This document shows, in pieces, positions 18,092 to 27,888 of a stretch of 64,000 nucleotides of DNA. Source of the stretch: Candidatus Bipolaricaulota bacterium (GTDB lineage Bacteria > Bipolaricaulota > Bipolaricaulia > RBG-16-55-9 > DRXL01). Both the position numbers and the translations under genes were made by a program. The DNA lies in the NCBI GenBank assembly GCA_938091745.1, contig CALLJK010000012.1, forward strand, positions 1 through 64,000, in the 5' to 3' direction. The notes beneath the pieces were generated by a model that saw only the letters and a list, made by a program, of their open reading frames with translations, was not told the DNA's origin and made no database searches. Numbering within the stretch: position 1 is the stretch's first letter; the number at the start of each line of letters is the position of its first letter.

Positions 18092-19372
18092 CTAGCTCGC
18101 TTGATAAACAAGCTCATACTTGCCAAGGCGAATCTTGTGGCCGTCCTTGAGCCCTTGACGGCGCAACTCCGCCATGACCCCTAACGCCTCTAAGCGTTCA
18201 TAGAGATACTCTTGGGCGTCGCGCTCTTCCAGAGAGAGCCTACTGAGACGCTCAACCGATGGCCCACTAAGCACAAACGTCTCCCCATCACGATGGATCT
18301 CGAACGCCGGCCCGCCGGTGAACGTATAGACACGCCGTCTCACCGAAGCTTCTTCGAGAACGGGGTGCGGCTGCGTCGCTTTCAGCTCCTCAAGACGCCG
18401 ATAGCATTCATAGACGAGCTCGCGAGTGCCCTCGCCGGTCACTGCTGAAATTAAGCGCAGTTCTATCCCTGCAGCCGCAAAGCGCTCCTTCGTTGCTTGA
18501 CGCTCCTCGTCGCTTAAAAGATCGATCTTGTTGCCCACGACGATCTGGGGTTTTTCTGCTAACGTTGGGGAGAATGAGCGCAGTTCGCGATTGATGATCT
18601 CATAATCAGAGAGGGGATCACGCCCTGTGGGCCCCAGATCTATTAAGTGAATCAAGAGTCGTGTGCGCTCGACGTGCTTCAAGAAGCGATCTCCCAAGCC
18701 CTTCCCCTCATGAGCCCCTTCGATCAAGCCGGGGATATCAACAACCACGAACTCTTTGAACTCTTCGACTTGGACGACCCCTAAGTTGGGCACGAGGGTC
18801 GTAAACGGGTAGGGCGCGATTTTCGGGCGTGCTGCAGAGATCTTCGCGATGAGACTCGACTTCCCCGCGTTCGGAAACCCGATAATCCCGACGTCAGCTA
18901 AGAGCTTGAGCTCTAATTTAAGCCAGCGCTCTTCCCCTGGGGCGCCCTTCTCGCGAATCCGCGGGGCTTGACGAGTAGAGCTCTTAAAGTGCGCGTTGCC
19001 CCTGCCGCCCTCGCCCCCACGCGCCACGACGATCTCCTTTCCGGGTTTGTCCAAATCAGCTAAGATCTCTCCGGTGTGGAGCAGCTTGACAACCGTACCC
19101 ACCGGAACGCGAATAATTAAGTCTTCTCCGTCAGCGCCGCGACGCTCGTTCTTGCCGCCGTGCTGCCCATTCTGGGCTTTAAAGTGCACTTTGTGCTTGA
19201 ACGCTAAAAGCGTATTGATATGGGGGTCAGCACGGAGAATGACAGAGCCTCCGCGCCCGCCGTCACCGCCGTCGGGGCCCCCCTTGGGGACAAATTTTTC
19301 TCGACGAAACCCGATAATGCCGTCACCGCCTTTGCCCCCAACGACGCAGATCTTGGCTTCGTCAATAAACAT
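18092..19372 (-). CDS. obg: GTPase Obg/CgtA
   Basis: MFIDEAKICVVGGKGGDGIIGFRREKFVPKGGPDGGDGGRGG; GFPNAGKSSLI; C-terminal OCT domain. Confidence 0.95.
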   Translation of the reverse strand: MFIDEAKICVVGGKGGDGIIGFRREKFVPKGGPDGGDGGRGGSVILRADPHINTLLAFKHKVHFKAQNGQHGGKNERRGADGEDLIIRVPVGTVVKLLHTGEILADLDKPGKEIVVARGGEGGRGNAHFKSSTRQAPRIREKGAPGEERWLKLELKLLADVGIIGFPNAGKSSLIAKISAARPKIAPYPFTTLVPNLGVVQVEEFKEFVVVDIPGLIEGAHEGKGLGDRFLKHVERTRLLIHLIDLGPTGRDPLSDYEIINRELRSFSPTLAEKPQIVVGNKIDLLSDEERQATKERFAAAGIELRLISAVTGEGTRELVYECYRRLEELKATQPHPVLEEASVRRRVYTFTGGPAFEIHRDGETFVLSGPSVERLSRLSLEERDAQEYLYERLEALGVMAELRRQGLKDGHKIRLGKYELVYQAS

Positions 19373-19404
19373 AATCTTTATCTTTTAATATACAAACAGA
19401 AGAG

Positions 19405-19423
19405 CCCGCCGAGGCGGGCTCCC
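19405..19423 (-). terminator. Hairpin AGCCCGCC-tc-GGCGGGCT downstream of rpmA, possible terminator
   Basis: GC-rich inverted repeat between rpmA and obg; weak U-tract on the minus strand. Confidence 0.45.
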
Positions 19424-19451
19424 CCAGAGCGATCATCAGAGCCTAAGAGCC

Positions 19452-19718
19452 CTATTGCACGTGCACGAGGTTCCCTTGGAAGACCACATGCCCATCGCGC
19501 AGGGCAAAGAGCGTGTGATCGCGCCCCAAGCCGACTCCTTCCCCAGGGCGAAATCGCGTCCCACGTTGCCGCACAATGATGCTGCCCGCACGGACAAATT
19601 CCCCACCAAACGCTTTCACGCCGAGGCTCTTAGGGTTGGAGTCGCGCCCGTTGCGCGAGCTGCCGCTGCTCGTCTTGTGCGCAAAGAGCTGTAGGTCAAA
19701 TCGCCTAGATGTTAACAT
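19452..19718 (-). CDS. rpmA: 50S ribosomal protein L27 with N-terminal Prp-type prepeptide
   Basis: [56 protein letters not shown]. Confidence 0.95.
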   Translation of the reverse strand: MLTSRRFDLQLFAHKTSSGSSRNGRDSNPKSLGVKAFGGEFVRAGSIIVRQRGTRFRPGEGVGLGRDHTLFALRDGHVVFQGNLVHVQ

Positions 19719-20043
19719 TGCCCACAACCTCCTCGACCTTGATATAGTCTGGGTACTCCCGCTCCATCGCGCGCAGCCCCAAGACCATTGTCTCCAAGAT
19801 CGCGTCGATCTCGCGATTCAGAAAGATATCGCGCTCGACTTGACAGTAGAGATACCCCTTCTCTTGCTCAACTTTGGGTCTGAGCTTCAGATACTCTTCC
19901 AAGCCCAAAACCGCCGTCTGTAATATCGACGAGACCCCAGCGCAGACAAGATCGCGTCCGGCTTCGGCATAGCCTGTATGGCCGCGACTGCGAAACTCGC
20001 AGATCCTGCCGTCTGCATCGCGTACGATCTCGACAGACGTCAT
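19705..20043 (-). CDS. prp: Ribosomal-processing cysteine protease Prp
   Basis: [29 protein letters not shown] active-site region; between rplU and rpmA. Confidence 0.9.
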   Translation of the reverse strand: MTSVEIVRDADGRICEFRSRGHTGYAEAGRDLVCAGVSSILQTAVLGLEEYLKLRPKVEQEKGYLYCQVERDIFLNREIDAILETMVLGLRAMEREYPDYIKVEEVVGNVNI

Positions 20044-20357
20044 AGCCGGATCTCCTTGATGAGCGCCTCCATGTAGGGTTGCCGATGGCCGATCTTGCGG
20101 CGATAGCGCGTCTTGCGCTTATATTTGAAGACATGGAGCTTCGGCCCACGGTAGCTCTTGGTAATTTCAGCAATAACTCGTGCGTTAGGCAGATACGGCT
20201 TGCCCAGCTGCGGGGCATCCCCGCCCACAAGCAAGACGTTCTGAAACTCGATCTGTTGGCCGACCTCCACGCCCTTCAGCTTCTCAATCACGATCGTATC
20301 GCCTGGGGTGACACGATATTGCTTACTCCCAGTCTCGATAATAGCATACTGATTCAT
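20040..20357 (-). CDS. rplU: 50S ribosomal protein L21
   Basis: MNQYAIIETGSKQYRVTPGDTIVIEKL...; start trimmed. Confidence 0.95.
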   Translation of the reverse strand: MNQYAIIETGSKQYRVTPGDTIVIEKLKGVEVGQQIEFQNVLLVGGDAPQLGKPYLPNARVIAEITKSYRGPKLHVFKYKRKTRYRRKIGHRQPYMEALIKEIRL

Positions 20358-20405
20358 AGCAATACTAATTGTAGCGAATCGGAGAGCCTTGTGCAAGAGC
20401 CGACA

Positions 20406-22031
20406 TTACCCAGCTTTCATCTGGCTGTACTTCTCTTGGAGGGCTTTGACGTCAATCTTCTGCAATAGAACTTGAGCTGGGCCGAGCTTCGCTCCGGGCT
20501 CGACCTTGAGGACATCTTCGAACGTCGGGTGCTCCAGCCCCAGCATGGGGTAGGCTCTCTTAGAGAATGCTGGTACGAACGGCTCAAGCAGGATCGTCAC
20601 GGCCTTCACGAGCTGCAGGGCCGTGAGCATCACTTCGGGCTTATGCCCCTCCCACGGTCTGTTTCTCTGAACGTATTCGTTCCCCAAAACTGCGAGATCG
20701 CAGACGCGCCGCAGCGCCCCAGCCAACTGCCCCCCTTCAATGATGCTCTCGTATTCTTCTTTCACAGATTTGATCTGTTTAAAGATCTCCGGGTAGACGT
20801 TAGCCTGCGGGTAGATTCCCCCGTAACTACGATGAGCTAATGAGACCAGTCTGTTTAAGAGATTGCTGATGTTGTTAATGAGCACGCCGTTGACGGCGTT
20901 GTCTACGTCTTCCCAGCTAAACTCGATATCTTTGCGCTCAGGGCGATTGTAGAGCAGATAGAAGCGCCAGTAGAGCGGGTCCATGAGCTCTAAAGCGTCA
21001 TCGCTGAAGAGCCCGATCTTCTGAGACTTCGAAAATCTTTGCTTCCCAATCCATTGGAGGTGTTCTGTGGCCGAGATCTGATCGGGCAGATGATACCCCT
21101 CCCCCGACGCTAAGAGCTGCCCGGGGAAGATCAGCGTGTGAAACGTAATATTGTCTTTGCCTTGGGTGTAGACTTGTTTGACGTCGTCACCGAACCAGAA
21201 GTCGCGCCAGCGCTCGGGTTCCCCTCTCTTCTCGAAATACTCTATAGTTGCTGAAACGTATCCCAACGCCGCTTCGGCCCAGACGTAGATGACTTTGCCC
21301 TCAGCCCCAGCAAAGGGCGCAGGAATGCCCCAGCTCAGATCTCTCGTCACGGCGCGGGGCTTCAGCCCGTCTTTCAGCAGCCCATCTGTGAAGTTTTTGA
21401 CATTGGGTGCCCAGTCTTGGTGAGCGCTCACGTACTCACGGAGCTTCGGCTCTAATTTAGGCAGATCAAGATACCAATTGCGCGTCTTCTGAAAGACGAT
21501 ATTGCTCTGCTTGCAAATCTGGCACTGGGGATTGATGAGCTGTTCGGCTTCTAAGATCGCGCCGCACTGGGGGCACTGATCACCGTAAGCCTTGTCGTAC
21601 TTACAGCGCGGGCACGTTCCTACTATAAACGAGTCCGCCAGGAACTTCTTGCAGTTCTGGCAGTAGGCGCGCTCCTCGTCTTTTGCGAAGATATAGCCGT
21701 TCGCTTCCATCTTCTTATAGATCTCTTGGACGAAGCGGTGATGGGTTGGCGAGCGGGTGATCGTGTAGTTCTCCAAGAATATATCGAACTTATGGAGCGT
21801 TTCGACGATCTGCTGGTGGACTTGTTCGACGAGTTCTTGCGGGGTGATGCCTCGCTGGAGGGCTTCAAACTCCATACGAGTGCCGTGGGCGTCGGTGCCG
21901 CTGACGTGCACGACCTCGTGCCCCTTCAGCTTATAATATCGAGCAAAGACGTCTCCAGAGAGCAAACACCCAATGAGCGTGCCCAGGTGGGGCACGTTAT
22001 TAGCATACGGCCAGGCGCTGCAGATCAGAAT
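20406..22031 (-). CDS. metG: Methionyl-tRNA synthetase; 5' end uncertain (conserved AKKILICSAWPYANNVPHLG lies upstream of the listed ORF start)
   Basis: HLGT, CPRCKYDKAYGDQCPQCGAILE zinc knuckles, RFSKSQKIG (KFSKS-type). The frame upstream of GTG(21995) is open to TGA (about 22050) but contains no ATG/GTG/TTG; ATT at 22031 used here as one candidate start. Confidence 0.8.
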   Translation of the reverse strand: MLICSAWPYANNVPHLGTLIGCLLSGDVFARYYKLKGHEVVHVSGTDAHGTRMEFEALQRGITPQELVEQVHQQIVETLHKFDIFLENYTITRSPTHHRFVQEIYKKMEANGYIFAKDEERAYCQNCKKFLADSFIVGTCPRCKYDKAYGDQCPQCGAILEAEQLINPQCQICKQSNIVFQKTRNWYLDLPKLEPKLREYVSAHQDWAPNVKNFTDGLLKDGLKPRAVTRDLSWGIPAPFAGAEGKVIYVWAEAALGYVSATIEYFEKRGEPERWRDFWFGDDVKQVYTQGKDNITFHTLIFPGQLLASGEGYHLPDQISATEHLQWIGKQRFSKSQKIGLFSDDALELMDPLYWRFYLLYNRPERKDIEFSWEDVDNAVNGVLINNISNLLNRLVSLAHRSYGGIYPQANVYPEIFKQIKSVKEEYESIIEGGQLAGALRRVCDLAVLGNEYVQRNRPWEGHKPEVMLTALQLVKAVTILLEPFVPAFSKRAYPMLGLEHPTFEDVLKVEPGAKLGPAQVLLQKIDVKALQEKYSQMKAG

Positions 22032-22070
22032 CTTCTTGGCGAAGGCGGATCACCCTTTCGACGTAGGCAA

Positions 22071-22099
22071 AGTATACCGAATAGAGCTTGATCTGGCAA
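22071..22099 (-). promoter_or_regulatory. Promoter TTGCCA-N17-TATACT for metG
   Basis: Exact 17-nt spacer, minus strand. Confidence 0.6.
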
Positions 22100-22137
22100 G
22101 CGGTTTCTTTGCTTGATTAGGGAGTATGGGCAAAAAT

Positions 22138-22581
22138 TCAGCGACGCTTCCAAGTTCCTAACCACTGAACGTGCTTCTGCAACCGACCACGACGAAATGT
22201 CCTCACAAGTTTCTCATCAGCGGTGATGAAGAGAGCATCTTGCTCCTGAGCTAAAGCCACATATAAAGCATCATAGAAAGTGCAGTCAAACGCGTATGCG
22301 ATCTTCCAAGAACTTCTCATCAAGGGTAACGACGCATAGAGTTGAATCGGGAGAGACTCACAAATAGTGTCCAGAATGTGCAATGCTTCCGAAGGGGAAA
22401 GCTCTCTGAGCCGCCGCTTCTTCCATAGGATATTCCCGACCTCCGCCATTAACAAGTCTGGGGCCAGCAGAGGCACCCCTGTCGTGACACTCTCCTCTAA
22501 GAAATGATCGGCTTGCTCAGAGAGCTTTTCTGGGATATACCATTTGACGACAACACTCGCATCTACGACGTAGCGAGTCAT
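22138..22581 (-). CDS. vapC: VapC-like PIN-domain toxin
   Basis: MTRYVVDASVVVKWYIPE...LLAPDLLMAEVGNILWKK...FDCTFYDALYVALAQEQDALFITADEKLVRTF; conserved acidic residues retained. Confidence 0.9.
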   Translation of the reverse strand: MTRYVVDASVVVKWYIPEKLSEQADHFLEESVTTGVPLLAPDLLMAEVGNILWKKRRLRELSPSEALHILDTICESLPIQLYASLPLMRSSWKIAYAFDCTFYDALYVALAQEQDALFITADEKLVRTFRRGRLQKHVQWLGTWKRR

Positions 22582-22814
22582 CGAGCGCGATCCTCGCGAA
22601 GCAACTCCACACTGTCGCCAAAAACTCGACCTGAACGGGCTAATTTATCACGAATCTCCCGCGCACAAACGAGCGCTGTGTCCCTGGGAACTTGGGCATG
22701 CTCTTCAAGAAGAGCCTGCAGTTCTTGTTGGAGAGAACGGTGTTTTTGCAAGGCACGCTCTTTGAGCGCCCTCAAAACTGATTCCGGCACATTGCGAATC
22801 AACACATTAGGCAC
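22578..22814 (-). CDS. vapB: FitA/VapB-type RHH antitoxin (GTG start)
   Basis: MPNVLIRNVPESVLRALKERALQKHRSLQQELQALLEEHA; overlaps vapC start by 4 nt. Confidence 0.85.
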   Translation of the reverse strand: MPNVLIRNVPESVLRALKERALQKHRSLQQELQALLEEHAQVPRDTALVCAREIRDKLARSGRVFGDSVELLREDRAR

Positions 22815-22829
22815 GAATCGTCACCCCTA

Positions 22830-22848
22830 TGCTATCATAATGATAGCA
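22830..22848. promoter_or_regulatory. Perfect 19-bp palindrome TGCTATCAT-A-ATGATAGCA, putative antitoxin operator
   Basis: 9-bp perfect arms, 1-nt centre, 16 nt upstream of the antitoxin start. Confidence 0.65.
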
Positions 22849-22877
22849 CATGCCATGAGACGGCGCAAAGAGCACTC

Positions 22878-23126
22878 TCACCCTCGCGGCCAGGTCTCCT
22901 CTAATCTTGCGATCTCCTGGCGCGCTTGGGCAACTTTCTTCTGAAGCCACTCTAACAGCACGTCCAGCTCCGCCCAGCGTTGAATATACTCTTCACTGCC
23001 AAGGGGATGACGGCGGAGCTCCTGCATAGAGAGCACATAGCGCTCGTTAAGCCTAGCAATCTCTTCTGTCAGTCTCTCCAGCTCCGGAGAGGTCCACTCT
23101 GGCTGCTTGTTGCCGTTGGTATTCAT
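22878..23126 (-). CDS. Small predicted coiled-coil protein, unknown
   Basis: 82 aa, heptad-rich; ATGA overlap with pepF. Confidence 0.55.
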   Translation of the reverse strand: MNTNGNKQPEWTSPELERLTEEIARLNERYVLSMQELRRHPLGSEEYIQRWAELDVLLEWLQKKVAQARQEIARLEETWPRG

Positions 23127-24928
23127 CGGCGCTCCTTCGTCGTGAGCTGCTCAAGCTGCTCGACATAGCGCGCCATCAGAGCAAACGTTTGATCCACCGG
23201 CTCTGGGGAAGAGAGATCAACCCCGGCAAGCTTGAGCGCGTCTAATGGGAAGAGCGAGCTGCCTGCCTTGAGGAACTCTAAGTATCGCTGGGCTGCGTTG
23301 GGTTTACCCGCGAGCACCCCTTCGGCCAGAGCGTGCGCCCCCGAAATCCCCGTCGCGTATTGATAGACGTAGAAATTGGCGTATAGATGCGTAGCAAACT
23401 GCGCCCACGTGATCCCTACACGATCTCTGTCCATGACGACTTCGTCGCCGTAGCCCTCGGCGAAGAGATCGGCCATGAGATCTATCAGTGTCTGGGCCGA
23501 GAGGGCTTCACCACGCTCGACGCGTTCGTGAATCTCCAACTCAAAGCGCGCCAAAGTCGGCATGATGAAAAAGTATCGGTGGAAGTTCGCCATCGCCTCT
23601 TCGATGACTGTAATCTGAAAATCTGGGTCTTTTTGGGTCCTCAAGAGATAGTCGCGCACCATCGCTTGATTGAAGTTGGACGCGACTTCGGCCACGAAGA
23701 GCGAGTAGCGCGCATAGACGAAGGGCTGATGCTTCCACGTAAAGTACGAGTGCATCGAGTGCCCCAGCTCATGCGCGAGGGTACTTAGGCTGAAGATATC
23801 GTCGTTGTAGCTCATGAGAATAAACGGGTGCGTCCCCGGAGCACCCGATGAGAACGCTCCCATGCGCTTGCCCTTGTTGACAGCATAGTCCACCCACCGC
23901 TGCTCTAAGACGCCCTTACGGAGCGTTTGAACGTACTCATCGCCGAGAGGCTTCATGCCCTCGCAGATCCATTCAACAGTCTGCTTGAACGGGATCGTGA
24001 ACTGTTTCTGAGTGAGTGGCGCTCTGGTGTCGTAGACGTAGAGCGTGTCGTAGCCCAGGGCACGCCGACGCATCTTCCAGTAGCGATGCCAGATGGGCAA
24101 GTTCTTCTTATATGTGTTGATGAGATTGTGGAAGACTTCGACGGGGATGTGATTTGCTGTTAAAGCTGCTTCAAGTGCAGACTTATATCTTCTCGCACGA
24201 GCCATGAAGACGTTCTGTTTCACTCCCGTGGCGATACAATTGGCCATGGTGTTCTTAAACGCTAAGAACGCATCGCAATAGTTCTCCCACGCCGTCCGGC
24301 GCACCTCTCGATCCGGATGATGGAGCAACGTGCTGATAGTGCTATGGGTGATCTCGTGGCCGCCGGCCGCGGGCTTGAACGTCAGCTCTGCGTCAGAGAG
24401 AATGCCGTGCGTCGCGGCAGCAGTCCGAAACGGGTCCATCACTTGGCGCAGAAGCTCTTCGACTTCGGCCGAGCGAATATGGGCTTGACGACGTTCCAGC
24501 TCGTCAAAATAGTGCCCATAGATAGACAGCCGTGGCTCTTCTTTCGTCCATTGTCGAAGTTTCTCAAAGCCGATGGAGAGCATCTCTGGCTCGGCGAAGG
24601 CCATCGCGGCCATGACGCGGGCGAAGAGCCCCCGCGCGCGGTCGTTCTTCGCTGCAGCAGCTTGGTCGGTCGTGTCCACGTGATGCTGCATCCCCGCGTA
24701 GACGACGATCTTGCCCAGGCTGCGCCCGACTTGTTCAACGAGATCGAACCAATCAGCTAAGACTTTGGGGTTTTCGCCCAAGCGCCCACGAAACGACGCG
24801 ATCTGCGGAAGCTGCTCTGTGACTCTCTTGATCTCGTCCTCCCACGCTTGATTAGAGGGGAAGACGCTCTCGATATTCCACGTCTGCTCGACGGGGACCT
24901 GGCTGCGCGGCAGAACTTGTTGCGCCAT
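23123..24928 (-). CDS. pepF: Oligoendopeptidase F family M3B metallopeptidase
   Basis: [12 protein letters not shown] zinc motif; full-length M3 architecture. Confidence 0.93.
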   Translation of the reverse strand: MAQQVLPRSQVPVEQTWNIESVFPSNQAWEDEIKRVTEQLPQIASFRGRLGENPKVLADWFDLVEQVGRSLGKIVVYAGMQHHVDTTDQAAAAKNDRARGLFARVMAAMAFAEPEMLSIGFEKLRQWTKEEPRLSIYGHYFDELERRQAHIRSAEVEELLRQVMDPFRTAAATHGILSDAELTFKPAAGGHEITHSTISTLLHHPDREVRRTAWENYCDAFLAFKNTMANCIATGVKQNVFMARARRYKSALEAALTANHIPVEVFHNLINTYKKNLPIWHRYWKMRRRALGYDTLYVYDTRAPLTQKQFTIPFKQTVEWICEGMKPLGDEYVQTLRKGVLEQRWVDYAVNKGKRMGAFSSGAPGTHPFILMSYNDDIFSLSTLAHELGHSMHSYFTWKHQPFVYARYSLFVAEVASNFNQAMVRDYLLRTQKDPDFQITVIEEAMANFHRYFFIMPTLARFELEIHERVERGEALSAQTLIDLMADLFAEGYGDEVVMDRDRVGITWAQFATHLYANFYVYQYATGISGAHALAEGVLAGKPNAAQRYLEFLKAGSSLFPLDALKLAGVDLSSPEPVDQTFALMARYVEQLEQLTTKERR

Positions 24929-25029
24929 AGACTCAACACCCTTTTAAAAGAATAGTTATGAAAGACTATAGCTCATAGAGCAGAATTTAGCAACATGGCT
25001 TCTTCATGACTATAATATAATGGGAGGTT

Positions 25030-26064
25030 TTGATGGTTCAGAGAGACCGAGGGGTGTCCTCCGTAGTAATGCTCATGCTCGTGGTTGTCACGCTCTCTGG
25101 CTGCGGCCATCGAATCACCGCTACACTCGTTCATTCTCTACACGGCCATGAAGGAGAAGTCTTATCAGTTGCCTTCTCTCCCGACAGCTCGCTCTTGGCT
25201 TCAGGAGATGCCACTGGAATGATCAAGTTGTGGAGGGTTGACAATGGGAGCGAGGTGAATACTATCAAAGGTCATGAAGGGGAAGTGCTCTTTGTGGGCT
25301 TCTCATCTGACGGGACATTGATCATTTCTGGGGGCAGCGATCAGACCCTTAAAGGCTGGAGAGTTACCGATGGCAGTCTCAGCTGGGTTTTTGAATATAC
25401 TGGCAAGATGAAAGCGATGCTAGTAGCAAGTTCCAAAATGCTCCTAGCCACTGCAGAATCGCCCCCTAGTGTGGTCACACTATGGGATGCCCTTACAGGT
25501 CGCGAAATACGCACCCTAAAAGATCCCTGCTGGGCAAGCGATAGCTCTGTTCTCTCTATGGCGTTTACACCAGACGGGAAATGGATTGCTGGCTCTGTAG
25601 TACCCAAACAATTGCCCCTTTTTAGCTGTGTCGCTCTGTGGAAAACTGGGGATGACTTTGCGAAAAGCTTACCGTTGCCATCTTCTCTTCCGTTTGGTTT
25701 GGAGATTATCAGTTCTCTTGCCTTCTCACCTCAAGGGAGATTCTTGGCAGCAGAGGCACTTTACTCTGTTATACTATGGAGAATTGAGGAGGGTATAATT
25801 AAAGACTGGCCGAAGTTTCTCGCACACACGAGTATAGCTTATACCCTCACCTTCTCCCCAGATGAAACACTGCTCGCTCTCTGCGATCTTGACGGCTTTG
25901 TGAGAATTTGGAAGGTTCCTTCTGGGGAAGAGGTGAGTTCTTTTGTCGCTGACGGATGCCCTCTCGCCTTTGCGCCGAACGGCCAGTTGCTTGCTTCAGG
26001 GAGCACCAAACAAGAGCAAGAAAACACTAAAAAGACTGTGAAGATCTGGCGCTTGAGTCGCTAG
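25030..26064 (+). CDS. WD40-repeat lipoprotein
   Basis: Signal MLMLVVVTLSGC lipobox; repeats such as LHGHEGEVLSVAFSPDSSLLASGDATGMIKLWRV. Confidence 0.85.
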   Translation: MMVQRDRGVSSVVMLMLVVVTLSGCGHRITATLVHSLHGHEGEVLSVAFSPDSSLLASGDATGMIKLWRVDNGSEVNTIKGHEGEVLFVGFSSDGTLIISGGSDQTLKGWRVTDGSLSWVFEYTGKMKAMLVASSKMLLATAESPPSVVTLWDALTGREIRTLKDPCWASDSSVLSMAFTPDGKWIAGSVVPKQLPLFSCVALWKTGDDFAKSLPLPSSLPFGLEIISSLAFSPQGRFLAAEALYSVILWRIEEGIIKDWPKFLAHTSIAYTLTFSPDETLLALCDLDGFVRIWKVPSGEEVSSFVADGCPLAFAPNGQLLASGSTKQEQENTKKTVKIWRLSR

Positions 26065-27785
26065 TGCATCACCACACAAAAATCCAACCCTTTCAGTTCC
26101 AGGGGTTTGGAATTGTCCGGCGCGTGCACGACCATCCGCCCGCGCTCAAAGTACGGCAGAACTTTCTGATACCGCGGCGGCGCCCCGGCAAATTCCGCCA
26201 TCTCCCGCTCCATCCCTAAGAGAATTCGTGTGCTGATCTGCGCCAGCACCGACTCGTTGAGATCTTTCGGGCTCTGCGTGATAAGCACCAACGCCAAGCG
26301 ATGCTTGCGCCCTTGCTTGGCAGCCTTGATAAATTTCTCGACGATTTTGCTATCTTGCTGCGTCTGGTCCTTCGTGAAATAGCGATGGGCTTCGTCCACG
26401 ACCAAGACGATGGGGAACTTTTCGATTCTGCGCCCCCAGTCAGTCGGCGCGCTCTTGAGCTTCGCATCAGCGATCATCGAGAGAATTGCCAAGACAACTA
26501 TACGCTCAGCATCGGGGCTCAAGTGCTTCGTCGCAAAAACACTGACGGCATCTTCAGCAAAAATGTCGTTATAGAGCTGGGTAAGGGGGTTGGCCCCCTG
26601 ATCGAAGATGCGACGGAACTGTGGGCGATCTATACGGCGCTGCAATGCTTGAAACGTTGCCGGGTGGATACGCCCGTTCTGCTTGTACATCTCGAGGGTC
26701 TGTGGATTGTCGACGAACTCGAGAAACTCTTGATACGTCCCGCTCTCGTGATAATAGAAGAAGTCCCGCACAAGCTGCTCAAGAGAAGTATATTGGTTCT
26801 CGTCGAGCTCGCCGCCCGCGATCAAGTACGGGAAGTCCCTCACGAGCGTGAACGGGATGGTGAAGTTCGTATACTTTGGGCAGCCCGAATAACGCGGCTC
26901 GCCCTCGACCGCCGCATAGACCGTGAGCTTCTCTCTGATCCCGCCGAACTTCACCCCATGCCCAAAGAGCATCTCTTGGTCTTCTTTGGAGAGATAGGGG
27001 TTGTCCTCGCGCATCTTCCAATATTCGTTTTCCGGATCGATGATGACGATACATGGCTTGCGCTGCTCCCCGCCGCGGCGCTCCATCGGATAGACTGACC
27101 CCACGATCTGACGCACGAAATTCTTAGCAACGTGGGTCTTGCCGCGTCCACTCATGCCCGCAATGAGCACGTGTGTGAAGATGAGTGGGTCCCCGGTCTT
27201 CGTCTCGTCGTTGATGAGATAGTATGGGACGAATTGTTTCTGTCGAGTTTGGATCCGCTCGCCGTTGACCGCGACATGCCCCAAGAAGAGCCCATCTTCG
27301 GGCAGGTCGAGGCCGATCTTGACCTCGTCTTCGCTAGTTACTTTGCGTACAAGCGTATTAGGCTTAGGAATATAACGGACTTCGAGAGCCTGGCCTTCAG
27401 GGCCGATCATGGAGATAGGGTTGAGCACAGCCGTCTCAATGTAGTCGTCTTCACCAAGACGTTCAGCTCCAATGAAGACATGCACATCACTCATGTCGTC
27501 GAGGGCGTCGCGCTTGCGATAACAGAGCTGCTCCACGCTCGCAAAGATCTTATAGTCTTTATATCCCAAGGGGATGACGACGTAATCCCCAAGAGCAAGT
27601 TCATTGCGCTTCTCTTCAGGGATGTAGACTTCGATGTGGGTCTTTTTATCTTCTGTGGCGATAGAGAGCTCTTCCGCGATACAGATTCGGCCGATCTCGT
27701 CTGGGGCCAGCGAGAGAGCTTGCTCGATGGGTGAGGCACCAGCGTTGATCTTGAGCTTGCGCTCGAGCTCCACTTGATCCGCCAT
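26061..27785 (-). CDS. HerA-like (FtsK/HerA superfamily) DNA-translocase ATPase
   Basis: Walker A GMSGRGKTHVAKNF; Walker B IVLVVDEAHRYF; LVLITQSPKDLNESVLAQISTRILLGM; start trimmed to MADQVELERK. Confidence 0.85.
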   Translation of the reverse strand: MADQVELERKLKINAGASPIEQALSLAPDEIGRICIAEELSIATEDKKTHIEVYIPEEKRNELALGDYVVIPLGYKDYKIFASVEQLCYRKRDALDDMSDVHVFIGAERLGEDDYIETAVLNPISMIGPEGQALEVRYIPKPNTLVRKVTSEDEVKIGLDLPEDGLFLGHVAVNGERIQTRQKQFVPYYLINDETKTGDPLIFTHVLIAGMSGRGKTHVAKNFVRQIVGSVYPMERRGGEQRKPCIVIIDPENEYWKMREDNPYLSKEDQEMLFGHGVKFGGIREKLTVYAAVEGEPRYSGCPKYTNFTIPFTLVRDFPYLIAGGELDENQYTSLEQLVRDFFYYHESGTYQEFLEFVDNPQTLEMYKQNGRIHPATFQALQRRIDRPQFRRIFDQGANPLTQLYNDIFAEDAVSVFATKHLSPDAERIVVLAILSMIADAKLKSAPTDWGRRIEKFPIVLVVDEAHRYFTKDQTQQDSKIVEKFIKAAKQGRKHRLALVLITQSPKDLNESVLAQISTRILLGMEREMAEFAGAPPRYQKVLPYFERGRMVVHAPDNSKPLELKGLDFCVVMH

Positions 27786-27888
27786 CGCGACCACCTCCTG
27801 TTCCGCTTCTATTAGAGTCAGAAAAAAAGCCCGTGTCAAGCACTCATGTCTACTTCACGCGGAGCGTCAAGATTATTATAATGAAAAG

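Noticed and set aside
26301-27098. 265-aa plus ORF opposite the HerA-like gene (and 27132..27734)
   Set aside because: Antisense frames of a well supported ATPase.
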